A DNA stretch of 64,000 bases from assembly GCA_018402445.1 (NCBI GenBank), contig JAGYIT010000007.1, positions 930,001-994,000 of the forward strand. The letters are read 5' to 3'. The notes beneath the pieces are model-generated. The model was not told the origin of the DNA and made no database searches. It worked only from the letters and a program-made list of their open reading frames with translations. Positions 1 through 8,151 of this stretch are shown piece by piece; positions within the stretch are counted from its first letter, which is position 1, and every line of letters starts with the position of its first letter. This stretch comes from Akkermansiaceae bacterium. GTDB taxonomy: Bacteria > Verrucomicrobiota > Verrucomicrobiia > Verrucomicrobiales > Akkermansiaceae. Position numbers and translations under genes: made by a program.

Positions 1-195
1 ATCGATGTAGAGGCGCTTTCCTTCGTCATCCATTACCAGCTCCCCGAGCAGCTCGAATACTACACGCATCGAAGCGGCCGCACCGCGCGGGCCGGGAAAA
101 AGGGGATTTCCGTGGCGCTCATCGATCCGCGCGAGCGAAAGAAGATCGGGAAATTCGAGGAGGCGCTGGGCGTGACTTTCTCGGAGGTGGGATAG
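1..195 (+). CDS. DEAD-box RNA helicase, C-terminal end (partial)
   Basis: The reading frame is open at the left edge of the window and ends with TAG at 193-195, so 64 codons are visible. It contains HRSGRTARAGKKG, which fits motif VI (HRxGRxxR) of superfamily 2 DEAD-box helicases, preceded by a motif V-like stretch ending in VIHYQLPEQ. Motif VI contacts ATP and couples hydrolysis to RNA unwinding. The protein stops soon after the helicase core, so it has no long C-terminal extension. The specific paralogue (RhlE, DbpA and so on) cannot be told from this fragment. Confidence 0.85.
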   Translation: MDVEALSFVIHYQLPEQLEYYTHRSGRTARAGKKGISVALIDPRERKKIGKFEEALGVTFSEVG

Positions 196-287
196 GGGCG
201 CGGACTTGACGAACACCCCTGTATACCCAGATCCCGCGAAGGCCGGGATTGACCCCGGGTCTCATCCGGAAAATACTGGGCTTAGTG

Positions 288-1784
288 ATGAATCTTCCTC
301 CCAGGAAAATAAGGGTTTTCGATCTCAGGACTGCGCCAGATCCGCTGCAGTCGGACGGAGTGTGGGACGATCTGGAGGAACACGCAGCGGAACCTGCGGA
401 GAAACCCCGGGAGTCCCTCGCGGACGCACTCACTGCGATGTTCGGTGTCGATAAGGTCGGCCTAGCCGACTCCGTGCGGGAGGAGCACTCGCGCGACAAG
501 TGGTATGCCGCCCACACCCCCGAGGTGGTGGTTTTCGCGGAGAGTGCGGAGGACGTTTCGAGGCTGCTAGCCTTCGCCCACCGCAGGCGCGTGCCTGTCA
601 CCACGCGCGGCGCGGGCATCGGCTACGTGGGTGGTTGCGTTCCGGTGAAGGGCGGCATCGTCCTCTCCACGGTGCGCATGGCCCGCATCCTCGCGATCGA
701 CCCCAAGGACGGTGTTGCTGTCGTGCAGCCGGGCGTTATAACCGGGGATCTGCAGAAGGCCGTCCGCGCGCTCGGCTGGGACTACCCGCCTGATCCCGCC
801 TCGCTCAAGGAGTGTTCGATCGGTGGAAATGTCGCCACGAACGCCGGTGGCCCGCGTTGCCTGAAATATGGTGTCACGCGCAGTTACGTCCTCGGCCTGG
901 AGGTCGTGCTCGCCAACGGTCGCGTCATGCGTCTGGGCGGGCGCACGCACAAGAATAAGACCGGCTTCGACCTCATCGGACTCTTCGTCGGCTCCGAGGG
1001 GATGCTAGGGGTAGTGACGGAAATCACCCTGCGCATCATACCCAAGCCGCCCGCCCGCGGGATGCTCGCCGCCGTTTTTCCGGATTTCGCCGCCGCCGCG
1101 CGCACCGTCCACGACATCCTCCAGGCCGGGCATCTGCCCTCCGCCTTGGAAATCACCGACTCCTTCACGCTCGCGGCCGCGCGTAAAATCCACGGTACCG
1201 GAGTCTTCCCGCCGGGCGACGGCCACCTCATCGTCGAGATTGACGGACGACCAGCCGCCGTGCGTGCTGAGCTGGAGGAGCTTTACAGCCTGCTCCTCGC
1301 CTCCGGCGCGGGCGAGATCCGGGTCGCCCTCGACGAGAAGGAGTGCGAGGCGATCTGGGAGATGCGGCGCGGCTTTTCCTACGCCCTCCGCGACACCGGA
1401 CTCACCAAGCTTAATGAAGACATCGTCGTCCCGCGCGGCAAGCTCGTCGAACTCGTGGAGTTTGCCCGCATGTTGCAGGAGGAGACCGGCATCGCCGTCG
1501 CCTGCTTCGGACACGCTGGCGATGGCAACATCCACACCAACCTCATGGTCGGGGATTACGGGAACCCGGTGGTGAGGGAGCGCGCCGACACCGCCCTCGA
1601 GATCCTCTTCGCCTGGGTGCTGGAAAACGGTGGTGCGATCACTGGTGAGCACGGAATCGGTCTCGCCAAGAAACCGTGGATCAGGCAGGCGCTCGGCGAA
1701 GTTCCCTTCGCCGTCCACCGCTCCCTGAAAAAGACCCTCGACCCCCACGGAATCCTGAACCCCGGCAAATTCCTCGACGATTGA
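288..1784 (+). CDS. FAD-linked oxidase, glycolate oxidase GlcD-like
   Basis: This 498-residue protein belongs to the FAD-binding PCMH / FAD-oxidase C-terminal family (GlcD, D-lactate dehydrogenase). An FAD-binding segment around residues 85-250 includes VTTRGAGIGYVGGCVP and a CSIGGNVATNAGG loop. The C-terminal domain carries CFGHAGDGNIHTNL, with His residues typical of the substrate site, and ends in GEHGIGLAKK, a hallmark of the family. It should oxidise a 2-hydroxy acid with FAD. I chose ATG at 288; a TTG at 249 in frame would add 13 residues. No GlcE or GlcF partner lies nearby, so the exact substrate (glycolate, D-lactate or other) is open. Confidence 0.88.
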   Translation: MNLPPRKIRVFDLRTAPDPLQSDGVWDDLEEHAAEPAEKPRESLADALTAMFGVDKVGLADSVREEHSRDKWYAAHTPEVVVFAESAEDVSRLLAFAHRRRVPVTTRGAGIGYVGGCVPVKGGIVLSTVRMARILAIDPKDGVAVVQPGVITGDLQKAVRALGWDYPPDPASLKECSIGGNVATNAGGPRCLKYGVTRSYVLGLEVVLANGRVMRLGGRTHKNKTGFDLIGLFVGSEGMLGVVTEITLRIIPKPPARGMLAAVFPDFAAAARTVHDILQAGHLPSALEITDSFTLAAARKIHGTGVFPPGDGHLIVEIDGRPAAVRAELEELYSLLLASGAGEIRVALDEKECEAIWEMRRGFSYALRDTGLTKLNEDIVVPRGKLVELVEFARMLQEETGIAVACFGHAGDGNIHTNLMVGDYGNPVVRERADTALEILFAWVLENGGAITGEHGIGLAKKPWIRQALGEVPFAVHRSLKKTLDPHGILNPGKFLDD

Positions 1785-1854
1785 GCGGAAGGGGCGTGTC
1801 AGGATGGGGTAGGCCGTAGGGGTGATAAACCCGCGAGGCCTGCGGGTAGGGATT

Positions 1855-1872
1855 TCCGGGCGCGCGCCCGGA
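1855..1872. terminator. Perfect GC-rich hairpin between convergent genes
   Basis: TCCGGGCG-CG-CGCCCGGA is a perfect inverted repeat in the gap between the FAD oxidase (plus) and metF (minus). It lacks a T-run on either side, so it is only terminator-like by position and stem strength. Confidence 0.3.
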
Positions 1873-1919
1873 TACCCCTCCGCAGGCGGGTGGTAAATGG
1901 GAGCGGCGCCCCTCCGCGC

Positions 1920-2810
1920 TCACAGCCCCAGCGAAGCGTAGATCTGGCGGGTCGCGTGGGATTTGTTGAGAGTGTAGAAATGGATGCCTGCCACATCGTT
2001 GTCGAGAAGCCCGGTGGATTGTTGGGCGGCATAATGAATACCGGCGCGTTCGATAGCGTCCGGGTCGTTCTTCGCGGCTGCGCGGTCGAGGGTCTTGATG
2101 AGCTTTGCCGGGTAGCGAGCACCGGCGGCGAGCTCTGCCATGCGTTTCATGCTGGAGAGCGAGGTCACGGGCATGATACCGGCGATGATGGGGACATCGA
2201 TCCCGGCTAGTGAGCAGCGGTCGCGGAAGTCGAGGAAATCGTGGTTGTCGAAGAAAAGCTGGGTGCAGATGTAATCGGCTCCCGCGTCGATCTTGGCCTT
2301 GAGGTTGTCCATTTCCGCGACGCGGTTCGGCGTGGCCGGGTGCCCCTCGGGAAAGCCCGCGACGCCGATCCCGAATCCGCGCGGGTCGGGGTGGCCTTTG
2401 AACGCACGGATGTGGTTGACCAGATCGGCGGCGTAGCGGAAATGACCCTGAGACCAATTGTAGTCCGGTTTGTCCTTCGGCGGATCGCCGCGTAGGGCGA
2501 GGATGTTCGCGACCCCGGCCTCGGCGTAGCGAGTGAGGATTGCATCGATTTCGTCGCGCGTGTGGCCGACGCAGGTGAGGTGCGGGACGGGCGGGATGTT
2601 CGTGGTCTGGCGGATGCGCAGGACGAGATCGTGGGTCAGTTCGCGGGTGGAGCCGCCGGCTCCGTAGGTTACCGAGACGAAGGAGGGCGAAAGGGTTTCG
2701 AGATCGCGGATTGTTTCGTAAAGCTCTTCCCATGCTGCTTGGGCACGGGGCGGGAAAAACTCGAAGGAAAGAGATGGCTTAGAGGCGCTGAGGATGTCGC
2801 GGATGTGCAT
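1920..2810 (-). CDS. metF: 5,10-methylenetetrahydrofolate reductase
   Basis: MetF reduces 5,10-methylene-THF to 5-methyl-THF for methionine synthesis, using FAD. The 296-residue length from ATG at 2810 matches bacterial MetF (about 290-300). Visible landmarks are SLSFEFFPPRA near the N-terminus (the catalytic Glu region), FVSVTYGAGGSTRE, a HLTCVGHTRDEI segment, LALRGDPP, and ADYICTQLFFDN. A longer reading frame extends 36 codons upstream but that part resembles no MetF, so the internal ATG is preferred. It stands alone and faces the divergent EF-hand gene across about 120 bp. Confidence 0.95.
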   Translation of the reverse strand: MHIRDILSASKPSLSFEFFPPRAQAAWEELYETIRDLETLSPSFVSVTYGAGGSTRELTHDLVLRIRQTTNIPPVPHLTCVGHTRDEIDAILTRYAEAGVANILALRGDPPKDKPDYNWSQGHFRYAADLVNHIRAFKGHPDPRGFGIGVAGFPEGHPATPNRVAEMDNLKAKIDAGADYICTQLFFDNHDFLDFRDRCSLAGIDVPIIAGIMPVTSLSSMKRMAELAAGARYPAKLIKTLDRAAAKNDPDAIERAGIHYAAQQSTGLLDNDVAGIHFYTLNKSHATRQIYASLGL

Positions 2811-2931
2811 GGCTGGGAAACTTTCGGGTAGATGTGGATATTTTGGGAAACTTTTCCGCCCGGCGGGGGTTGTGAAGGGGAGACGGGAGGATATTTGCTC
2901 CGTTGCCGAAAACTTCAAAGGCTAAACTCTG

Positions 2932-3477
2932 ATGAAAACGATACTGGTAAGTGGGCTGCTGGCGGGGTTGCTGGCCTCTGCAGCGATGGCGCAAGGCCAG
3001 CGGAGCGCCGATGTTGAAAAGCCGCTACGTGACGGCGAGAAGCACCCGCCGCGCGGCGGGCCGGAGGAAGTATTCAGGGATATGGATCGGGATGGCGATG
3101 GGAAGATCTCGAAACGCGAGTTTTACGCTTCTCCGCGCATGGAGAGGCTGCCGGTGGGAAAGCGCGAGGAGATTTTCGCCCGGCTTGACAGCGATGGTGA
3201 CGGGTTCCTGATCCGTGAGGAACTCCGCGGCATGCGCCACGACGCCGCGCGCCGCGCGAGGGAAGGGTTCCGCAAGCTGGACACTGACAACAGCGGCGGG
3301 CTGAGTTTCGAGGAGTTCAGCAAGGGCGAGTTCGCCAGCAAGCTACCCGAGGAAAAGCGTCGCCAGATTTTCAAGCGGATGGATACCGATGGAGATGGTG
3401 AGATCACTGCGGCGGATAGGCCGCAGGGGCCGCCCGTGAAACCGGAGAGGCGTCCTGAGAGGAAGCCGAAAGATTGA
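2932..3477 (+). CDS. Secreted EF-hand calcium-binding protein
   Basis: This 181-residue protein starts with a signal peptide (residues 1-20, ending LASAAMA-QG). It carries four EF-hand loops: DMDRDGDGKISKREF, RLDSDGDGFLIREEL, KLDTDNSGGLSFEEF and RMDTDGDGEITAAD, each with the D-x-D-x-D/S-G spacing of Ca2+ ligands. The C-terminus is basic and Pro-rich (GPPVKPERRPERKPKD). Such periplasmic EF-hand proteins are frequent in Verrucomicrobiota and Planctomycetota; the molecular role is unknown. It is monocistronic, divergent from metF and convergent with secDF. Confidence 0.85.
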   Translation: MKTILVSGLLAGLLASAAMAQGQRSADVEKPLRDGEKHPPRGGPEEVFRDMDRDGDGKISKREFYASPRMERLPVGKREEIFARLDSDGDGFLIREELRGMRHDAARRAREGFRKLDTDNSGGLSFEEFSKGEFASKLPEEKRRQIFKRMDTDGDGEITAADRPQGPPVKPERRPERKPKD

Positions 3478-3483
3478 AGAATA

Positions 3484-3529
3484 GTGGGGACAGGATGTCC
3501 CCACGACGGACTGGGACTGGAAGTCCCAG
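3484..3529. repeat. Two adjacent GGA-loop hairpins
   Basis: GTGGGGACA-GGA-TGTCCCCAC (3484-3504) and CTGGGACT-GGA-AGTCCCAG (3511-3529) are two perfect stems with the same GGA loop, in the 64-bp gap between convergent genes. A degenerate relative (GGCGACTGCAAGTCCCAG) lies near 30224-30241 beside the lactonase gene end, so this may be a dispersed palindromic family. The position suits a bidirectional terminator, but there is no clear T-run. Confidence 0.5.
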
Positions 3530-3541
3530 CCACTGTGAAAA

Positions 3542-5974
3542 TTACGCTTCGACTCCGTCGGCTCTGGCGGCCTCGGCGGCAATGACGGTGGCCTGCACGT
3601 CTTTGCGGAGGTTTCCGCCCTTGCGGCCGGACCACCAGAGCACGACCGGCGCGGCGACGAAGACCGAGGAGTAGGTTCCGATGATGAGTCCGATGAGGAT
3701 AGTGATGGAGAAATCCCTGAGCGCGGCGCCACCGAAGATCGCGAGCACGATAACGGTGACGATGGTGGTGGACGACGTGAGCAAGGTGCGGGATAGCGTC
3801 TTATTGATCGCCTCATTCATCACATCGCGGACTTCCCCAGTGCGGATGAGGAGGGTCTCGCGGATGCGGTCGAAGACGATGATGGTGTCGTTGATCGAGT
3901 AGCCGGCGATGGTGAGGATCGCGGCTACGTGGATCTGGGTGAGCTGCTCGCCGAGCAGGACGACGATGCCGATCGCGATGATAATGTCATGAAGTACAGC
4001 GACGATCGCGCCGACGGCGAAGGATAGCTCGAAGCGGAGCACGATGTAGGTGAAGATGCCGATGATGCCGACGACGAGCGCAATCATGGCTTCCCGTAGG
4101 AAACTGCCGCCGAGGGTGGCGGAGATTTCCTCGATGGAGGCGTCGCGCAGGAATTTCCCGTCATTGCCCGTTTCTCCGAGGAAGGGGATTTCGGTGCGGA
4201 GGATGGAGATGATGTTTTTAGTGTCAGCGGTATCAGCACGGATGGTAAGAAGAGTTCCGCTGTTGGGGATAGTCTGCTCTTGTGGAAAGGCCTGACGAGT
4301 GAGTTCGGCTTTTGCCAGTGCTGCGTTCACATTCTCAAGCGGGATGACTTCATCGCCAAGCTGGAAGGTGATGACCGTGCCGCCGGTGAAGTCGATGCCG
4401 AGGGCATCCTTATTTTTCATGCTGAAGGTGACTAGAGATACGACGAGCAAGGTCACGGAAAAAATCGCGCAGGTTTTGGCTTTTCCGAGGAAATCGAAGT
4501 TTACGGATTTGATCAGGTTGAGGAAAGACAGGTTGCGGAGCATCCCGGTATCAATGCCCCAGCGGAAGAGGACGCGGGTGCCGAGGATGGCGGAGAACAT
4601 CGAGGCGATGAGGCCGATGGTGAGAGTGAGGGCAAAGCCTTTCACGCTGCCGCTGGCCATGGCGATGAGGATCACGCAGGCGATGAGGGTGGTGAGGTTC
4701 GCGTCTAGGATGGAGGAAAAGGCTTTTTCGTAGGCTGAGTTGATCGCGCTCTTGAGGGATTTCCCGTTCTCGATCTCCTCGCGGAGGCGCTCGTAGATGA
4801 GTACGTTTGCGTCCACCGCCATGCCGATGGTGAGGATCAGACCGGCGATGCCGGGGAGGGAGAAGGTGAATCCGAACATGGCCATCACGCCGAAGAGGAT
4901 GGTGCCATTTACCATGAGAGCGACAAGGGCGACGAGACCTGCTGTGCGGTAATAGATGAAAATGAATATGGCGGTGAGGATGAGGCCGGCGATACCTGAG
5001 GAGATGCCTTGTTTGACGAAGGCCGAGCCGAGGGTAGGGGATACGGTTCGCTCTTGTTCGACAACAAGCGGATTTTCCAGAGGGTTCATCAGAGCGTTGG
5101 CGAGCTTCTTGGTCTCGCCGGGTTCGTCGAGCCCGTTGATCACAAAATATTTACCGAGGGGCACAGATTGCACGACCGGTGCGCTCTGGACGATGCCGTC
5201 GAGGACGATGGCGATGCGGTCGATCTCCGGACGCATGTTTTTCGTCAGCGCGATCATCTTGTCGGTGCCCGGGTTATCGAGGACGATATCCACGGCATCG
5301 AGGGCGCTTGTCGAGGGGTTGGCGTTGACGATGTCGGAACCGCCTAGGGCGGCGCGGCGGTTGAGGAGGATGGGGGTGGTGAATTCGTTGCCGTCCTCGT
5401 CCTTTTGGGTGAGTTTGTAGGCGCGGTATCCGGGGACGACCTCGTCGCCGTCGAGCACGCGCTGGGCGAGGGATTTCCCGTCCGGGCCTATCTCATTGTT
5501 GCGGGGGGAGACCTCGCGCAGCTCGAGTTTCGCGACGGTTTCCAGGATGATGCGGATCTCGGCGGCGGTTTCCGGCTCCACGCCGGGCATCTGGACGAGA
5601 ATGCCGTCGTCGCCTTGGCGCGCGATGAGGGGTTCGGCGGTGCCCATGGCATTAAGGCGACCAGCGATGACGCGGATCGCCTCGTCCACCTGTTCAGGGG
5701 TGACGGGCATGGGGTCGCCGTTTTCATCTTCCTTCGGCTGGATGCGGAGCGAGAAGGCGGAGCCGCCGACGATGTCGATGCCGCCCTTGAGGCGCTCGCT
5801 GGGCGGGAAGACGGCGAGAAGGCAGAGGGAGCAGATGCCAAGGAGGAGCACCGTGCCGATGTTGCGTTTCCTGCGCTCGATCTCGGTGGCGAAATACCAG
5901 AAGAAGAGAACCAGCAGCGTGAGGCCGGTGAGGAACAGAATGAGGGGGTCCTTGAAGAAAACGACGGCGAGCAT
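3542..5974 (-). CDS. secDF: Protein translocase subunit SecDF (fused)
   Basis: SecD and SecF are fused in one 810-residue membrane protein that uses the proton motive force to help pull secreted proteins through SecYEG. The first membrane helix lies at about residues 8-27, followed by the large periplasmic SecD domain and the AVDANVLIYERLREE motif in the SecD membrane part. The SecF half begins near residue 505 and holds GIDFTGGTVITF (DFxGG motif) and GYSINDTIIVFDRIRE. It follows yajC and tgt on the same strand, the classical tgt-yajC-secDF order. The 68-bp gap upstream carries a GATCACT-type repeat. Confidence 0.96.
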   Translation of the reverse strand: MLAVVFFKDPLILFLTGLTLLVLFFWYFATEIERRKRNIGTVLLLGICSLCLLAVFPPSERLKGGIDIVGGSAFSLRIQPKEDENGDPMPVTPEQVDEAIRVIAGRLNAMGTAEPLIARQGDDGILVQMPGVEPETAAEIRIILETVAKLELREVSPRNNEIGPDGKSLAQRVLDGDEVVPGYRAYKLTQKDEDGNEFTTPILLNRRAALGGSDIVNANPSTSALDAVDIVLDNPGTDKMIALTKNMRPEIDRIAIVLDGIVQSAPVVQSVPLGKYFVINGLDEPGETKKLANALMNPLENPLVVEQERTVSPTLGSAFVKQGISSGIAGLILTAIFIFIYYRTAGLVALVALMVNGTILFGVMAMFGFTFSLPGIAGLILTIGMAVDANVLIYERLREEIENGKSLKSAINSAYEKAFSSILDANLTTLIACVILIAMASGSVKGFALTLTIGLIASMFSAILGTRVLFRWGIDTGMLRNLSFLNLIKSVNFDFLGKAKTCAIFSVTLLVVSLVTFSMKNKDALGIDFTGGTVITFQLGDEVIPLENVNAALAKAELTRQAFPQEQTIPNSGTLLTIRADTADTKNIISILRTEIPFLGETGNDGKFLRDASIEEISATLGGSFLREAMIALVVGIIGIFTYIVLRFELSFAVGAIVAVLHDIIIAIGIVVLLGEQLTQIHVAAILTIAGYSINDTIIVFDRIRETLLIRTGEVRDVMNEAINKTLSRTLLTSSTTIVTVIVLAIFGGAALRDFSITILIGLIIGTYSSVFVAAPVVLWWSGRKGGNLRKDVQATVIAAEAARADGVEA

Positions 5975-5985
5975 GGGAAGAAGTG

Positions 5986-6020
5986 GAAGGTGATCAGTTA
6001 ACGGTGATCAGTGATGATGG
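5986..6020 (-). repeat. GATCACT-type intercistronic repeat, copy 1
   Basis: Read on the minus strand, the secDF leader contains CACTGATCACCG and AACTGATCACCTTCC, two TGATCAC units about 15 nt apart. They start about 10 nt upstream of the secDF ATG. A second copy lies at 23011-23040, also just upstream of a minus-strand start codon. Confidence 0.5.
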
Positions 6021-6042
6021 GATGGGTTTGGTAAGAAGAAGC

Positions 6043-6378
6043 TTACGCCTCTTTCGTTTCCTTTTTGGTCACTGTAGCGATCGCGGGCTTGTCGAACTCG
6101 AGGATGGTGCCCTCGGCCACTTTCACCATCACGGTGGCGTCCTTGACGTTGTGGACGATGCCGTGGAGGCCGGCGGTGGTGATTACCTTATCGCCGTTTT
6201 TCAGGGCAGCGATGCGGGCGGCTTGCTCCTTGCGCTGGCGCTGCTGCGGGCGGATGAGGAGGAAATAGAACATCACGATCATGATTACGATCATGAATGC
6301 CGGGCTGGCGAGTAGGGCGGCGAAGCCCTCGGGTTTCTGGGGAGTAGTCTGGGCGAGTGTGTTGAAGAGGGTGATCAT
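6043..6378 (-). CDS. yajC: Preprotein translocase subunit YajC
   Basis: YajC is the small accessory membrane protein of the SecDF complex. The 111-residue product from ATG at 6378 has one membrane helix (FMIVIMIVMFYFLLIRPQQ) followed by the typical RPQQRQRKEQ and a KNGDKVITTAGLHGIV segment. The start ATG overlaps the tgt TGA (ATGA), which implies translational coupling. The frame remains open far upstream, but that part overlaps tgt and is not YajC-like. Confidence 0.95.
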   Translation of the reverse strand: MITLFNTLAQTTPQKPEGFAALLASPAFMIVIMIVMFYFLLIRPQQRQRKEQAARIAALKNGDKVITTAGLHGIVHNVKDATVMVKVAEGTILEFDKPAIATVTKKETKEA

Positions 6379-7505
6379 GTTTCGGTGTTCTTGGTGTTGT
6401 ATCTTTGGATGAAGGTTTCTTTGAAATTTTCGAAATCGCCCGCGATGATCGCTTGGCGCGCCCGGCGGGTGAAGGACAGGTAGAAATGCAGATTGTGGAA
6501 GGAAAGCAACCGTAAAGCGAGGATTTCGCCCGCCCGGAAAAGGTGCCGGAGGTAGGCGCGCGAGAAGCCCGCGACGTGCGGGTGGCAAGATTCGCAGAGC
6601 GGCGCGGGATCCTTGGCGTGGATCAGGTTCTTAATATGGATGGGGCCATCGAGCGTGAAGGCGACCCCGTGGCGGGCGATGCGGGTGGGCATCACGCAAT
6701 CGAACATGTCCACGCCGCGGCCGATCATTTCCAGGATCTGCGGCGGGGTGCCGAGTCCCATCGCGTAGCGCGGCTTGTCGGCGGGGAGGAAGGGGACGGA
6801 ATTCTCAATGGCACGGAACATCTCATGCTCCGGCTCGCCGACGGAGACCCCGCCGATCGCGTAGCCGTCGAAGCCTAGCTCGACGAGTTCCTTGGCGGAG
6901 CGCTCGCGTAGGTGGGCGTAGATGGAACCCTGCACGATGCCGAAGTGGTGTTGCGGTTTCCCGGCGGTGAGGGGTTGGTTTTCCGAAACCCAATCCTTGC
7001 AGCGCTTTGCCCAACGGGTGGTCAGCGCGAGGGAGGTTTCCGCGTATTTCTCATCGCAGGGATAGGGCGGGCACTCGTCGAAGAGCATCGCGATGTCTGA
7101 TCCGAGCGCGGCCTGGATCTCCATGGAAAGCTCCGGAGTGAGCGTCATTTTCGTCCCGTCGAGGTGGGATTGGAAACGCACGCCCTCCTCGGTGATTTTC
7201 CGCATTTTCGCGAGCGACCAGACCTGGAAGCCGCCGGAGTCCGTGAGCATGGGCTTGCGCCACGTCGTGAACTCGTGGAGCCCGCCGAAATCGCGGATCA
7301 GCTCGTGGCCGGGGCGGAGCCAGAGGTGGTAGGTGTTGCCGAGGATGATCTGCGCGCCCAGTTCCTCCAGTTCGGTGGGGTGCAGGGTTTTCACCGATCC
7401 CTGGGTGCCCACGGGCATGAAAATCGGTGTCTCGACCTCGCCGTGCGGCAGGCAAAGCGTCCCGGCGCGGGCGGGGCCGTCGGTGGCATTGAGGGTGAAG
7501 GGCAT
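6375..7505 (-). CDS. tgt: tRNA-guanine transglycosylase
   Basis: Tgt exchanges guanine at tRNA position 34 for a queuosine precursor in tRNAs with GUN anticodons, such as the tRNA-Asn(GUU) encoded just upstream. The 376-residue length is standard. Landmarks are MLTDSGGFQVWSL (catalytic Asp in TDSGGFQ), GIVQGSIYAHLRE, GYAIGGVSVGEP, MGLGTPPQILEMIGRGVDMFDCVMPTR, and the Cys/His zinc site CESCHPHVAGFSRAYLRHL. It overlaps yajC by 4 nt in the tgt-yajC-secDF group. Confidence 0.97.
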   Translation of the reverse strand: MPFTLNATDGPARAGTLCLPHGEVETPIFMPVGTQGSVKTLHPTELEELGAQIILGNTYHLWLRPGHELIRDFGGLHEFTTWRKPMLTDSGGFQVWSLAKMRKITEEGVRFQSHLDGTKMTLTPELSMEIQAALGSDIAMLFDECPPYPCDEKYAETSLALTTRWAKRCKDWVSENQPLTAGKPQHHFGIVQGSIYAHLRERSAKELVELGFDGYAIGGVSVGEPEHEMFRAIENSVPFLPADKPRYAMGLGTPPQILEMIGRGVDMFDCVMPTRIARHGVAFTLDGPIHIKNLIHAKDPAPLCESCHPHVAGFSRAYLRHLFRAGEILALRLLSFHNLHFYLSFTRRARQAIIAGDFENFKETFIQRYNTKNTET

Positions 7506-7530
7506 CCTGGAATCGGTTTCGGGGGGAAGG

Positions 7531-7686
7531 CTATTTCGGAACCTTCTTCACATAGCAAGCCTGGAGAGTGATCGACAGGGTGTTCATCGGGCAAGCGATC
7601 TCATGGTCGCAGGTGGCACATACGAGGTGGTCGGGGAAGCTCATGGCATCGTCCATCGAGCAGAGTGGGCAGGTTAGGGCGGACAT
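7531..7686 (-). CDS. Small zinc-ribbon protein
   Basis: A 51-residue protein can start at ATG 7686 (MSALTCPLCSMDD). Two CxxC pairs, CPLC and CATC, lie 17 residues apart and should bind one zinc, resembling the N-terminal ribbon of PhnA-like proteins. The frame continues 16 codons upstream, but the internal Met places the first CxxC near the N-terminus as usual for ribbons. It sits 25 bp upstream of tgt on the same strand and may be cotranscribed. Function unknown. Confidence 0.6.
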   Translation of the reverse strand: MSALTCPLCSMDDAMSFPDHLVCATCDHEIACPMNTLSITLQACYVKKVPK

Positions 7687-7761
7687 AAATGGTGGGAGGG
7701 GGAAATGAACCTCCAAGCCCGTGTTTGCAGCCATGCCACCGATGCGGCGGGGCTTTCCAAA

Positions 7762-7836
7762 TGGCTCCGGCGGTAGGGATCGAACCTACGACCTAGTGAT
7801 TAACAGTCACCCGCTCTGCCGCTGAGCTACACCGGA
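7762..7836 (-). tRNA. tRNA-Asn (GTT)
   Basis: A full cloverleaf reads on the minus strand: acceptor TCCGGTG pairs with CGCCGGA, the D-arm has AGCTCAGCGGCAGAGC, the anticodon loop is CTGTTAA with GTT (complement at 7802-7804), and the T-arm is GTAGGTTCGATCCCTAC. Discriminator G and a genomically encoded CCA end at 7762. Confidence 0.96.
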
Positions 7837-7938
7837 TTTGGAAAATGTCGCCGGAAGCGACGTGCGCGGAAGATGGGATTCCCTTGCGCACGCTTGCAAG
7901 GGAAAAATGCCCTTTGGCGGGATTTTACCTGTGTCTCG

Positions 7939-8139
7939 TCAGCCGCCGGCGGCGAGTGTGATGATTTCCAAGCTGTCTCCGGCGCTGATCAGGGTCTCCG
8001 GAAAATGGCGAGGCAGCACGGCCTCGCGGTTGAGTTCGGCGACGACGGGCTTGCCGGCGAGGCCGAGGGATTCGAGCAGCGCGGTGAGTGTGATGGGGTC
8101 GGTGAGTTCGTGGGCTTGGCCGTTGAGGGTGATTTGCAT
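7939..8139 (-). CDS. thiS: Sulfur carrier protein ThiS
   Basis: The 66-residue protein has the beta-grasp fold pattern MQITLNGQAHEL...LLESLGL and ends in the required Gly-Gly (ITLAAGG), which is adenylated and thiocarboxylated to donate sulfur for the thiazole of thiamine. The segment VVAELNREAVLPR matches the conserved VAVxxNxxxVPR region of ThiS. It is only 12 bp from the DUF2851 gene, with no ThiG, ThiF or ThiO in the window and no visible TPP riboswitch. Confidence 0.92.
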   Translation of the reverse strand: MQITLNGQAHELTDPITLTALLESLGLAGKPVVAELNREAVLPRHFPETLISAGDSLEIITLAAGG

Positions 8140-8151
8140 GGTCGTGTGTTT

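Noticed and set aside
2811..2931. SAM or SAH riboswitch upstream of metF
   Set aside because: The 120-bp divergent gap shows no recognisable SAM-I/SAM-II or SAH core, although a cryptic element cannot be excluded.
8140..8151. TPP riboswitch controlling thiS
   Set aside because: Only 12 bp separate thiS from the upstream gene, too short for the element, and no THI-box is visible.
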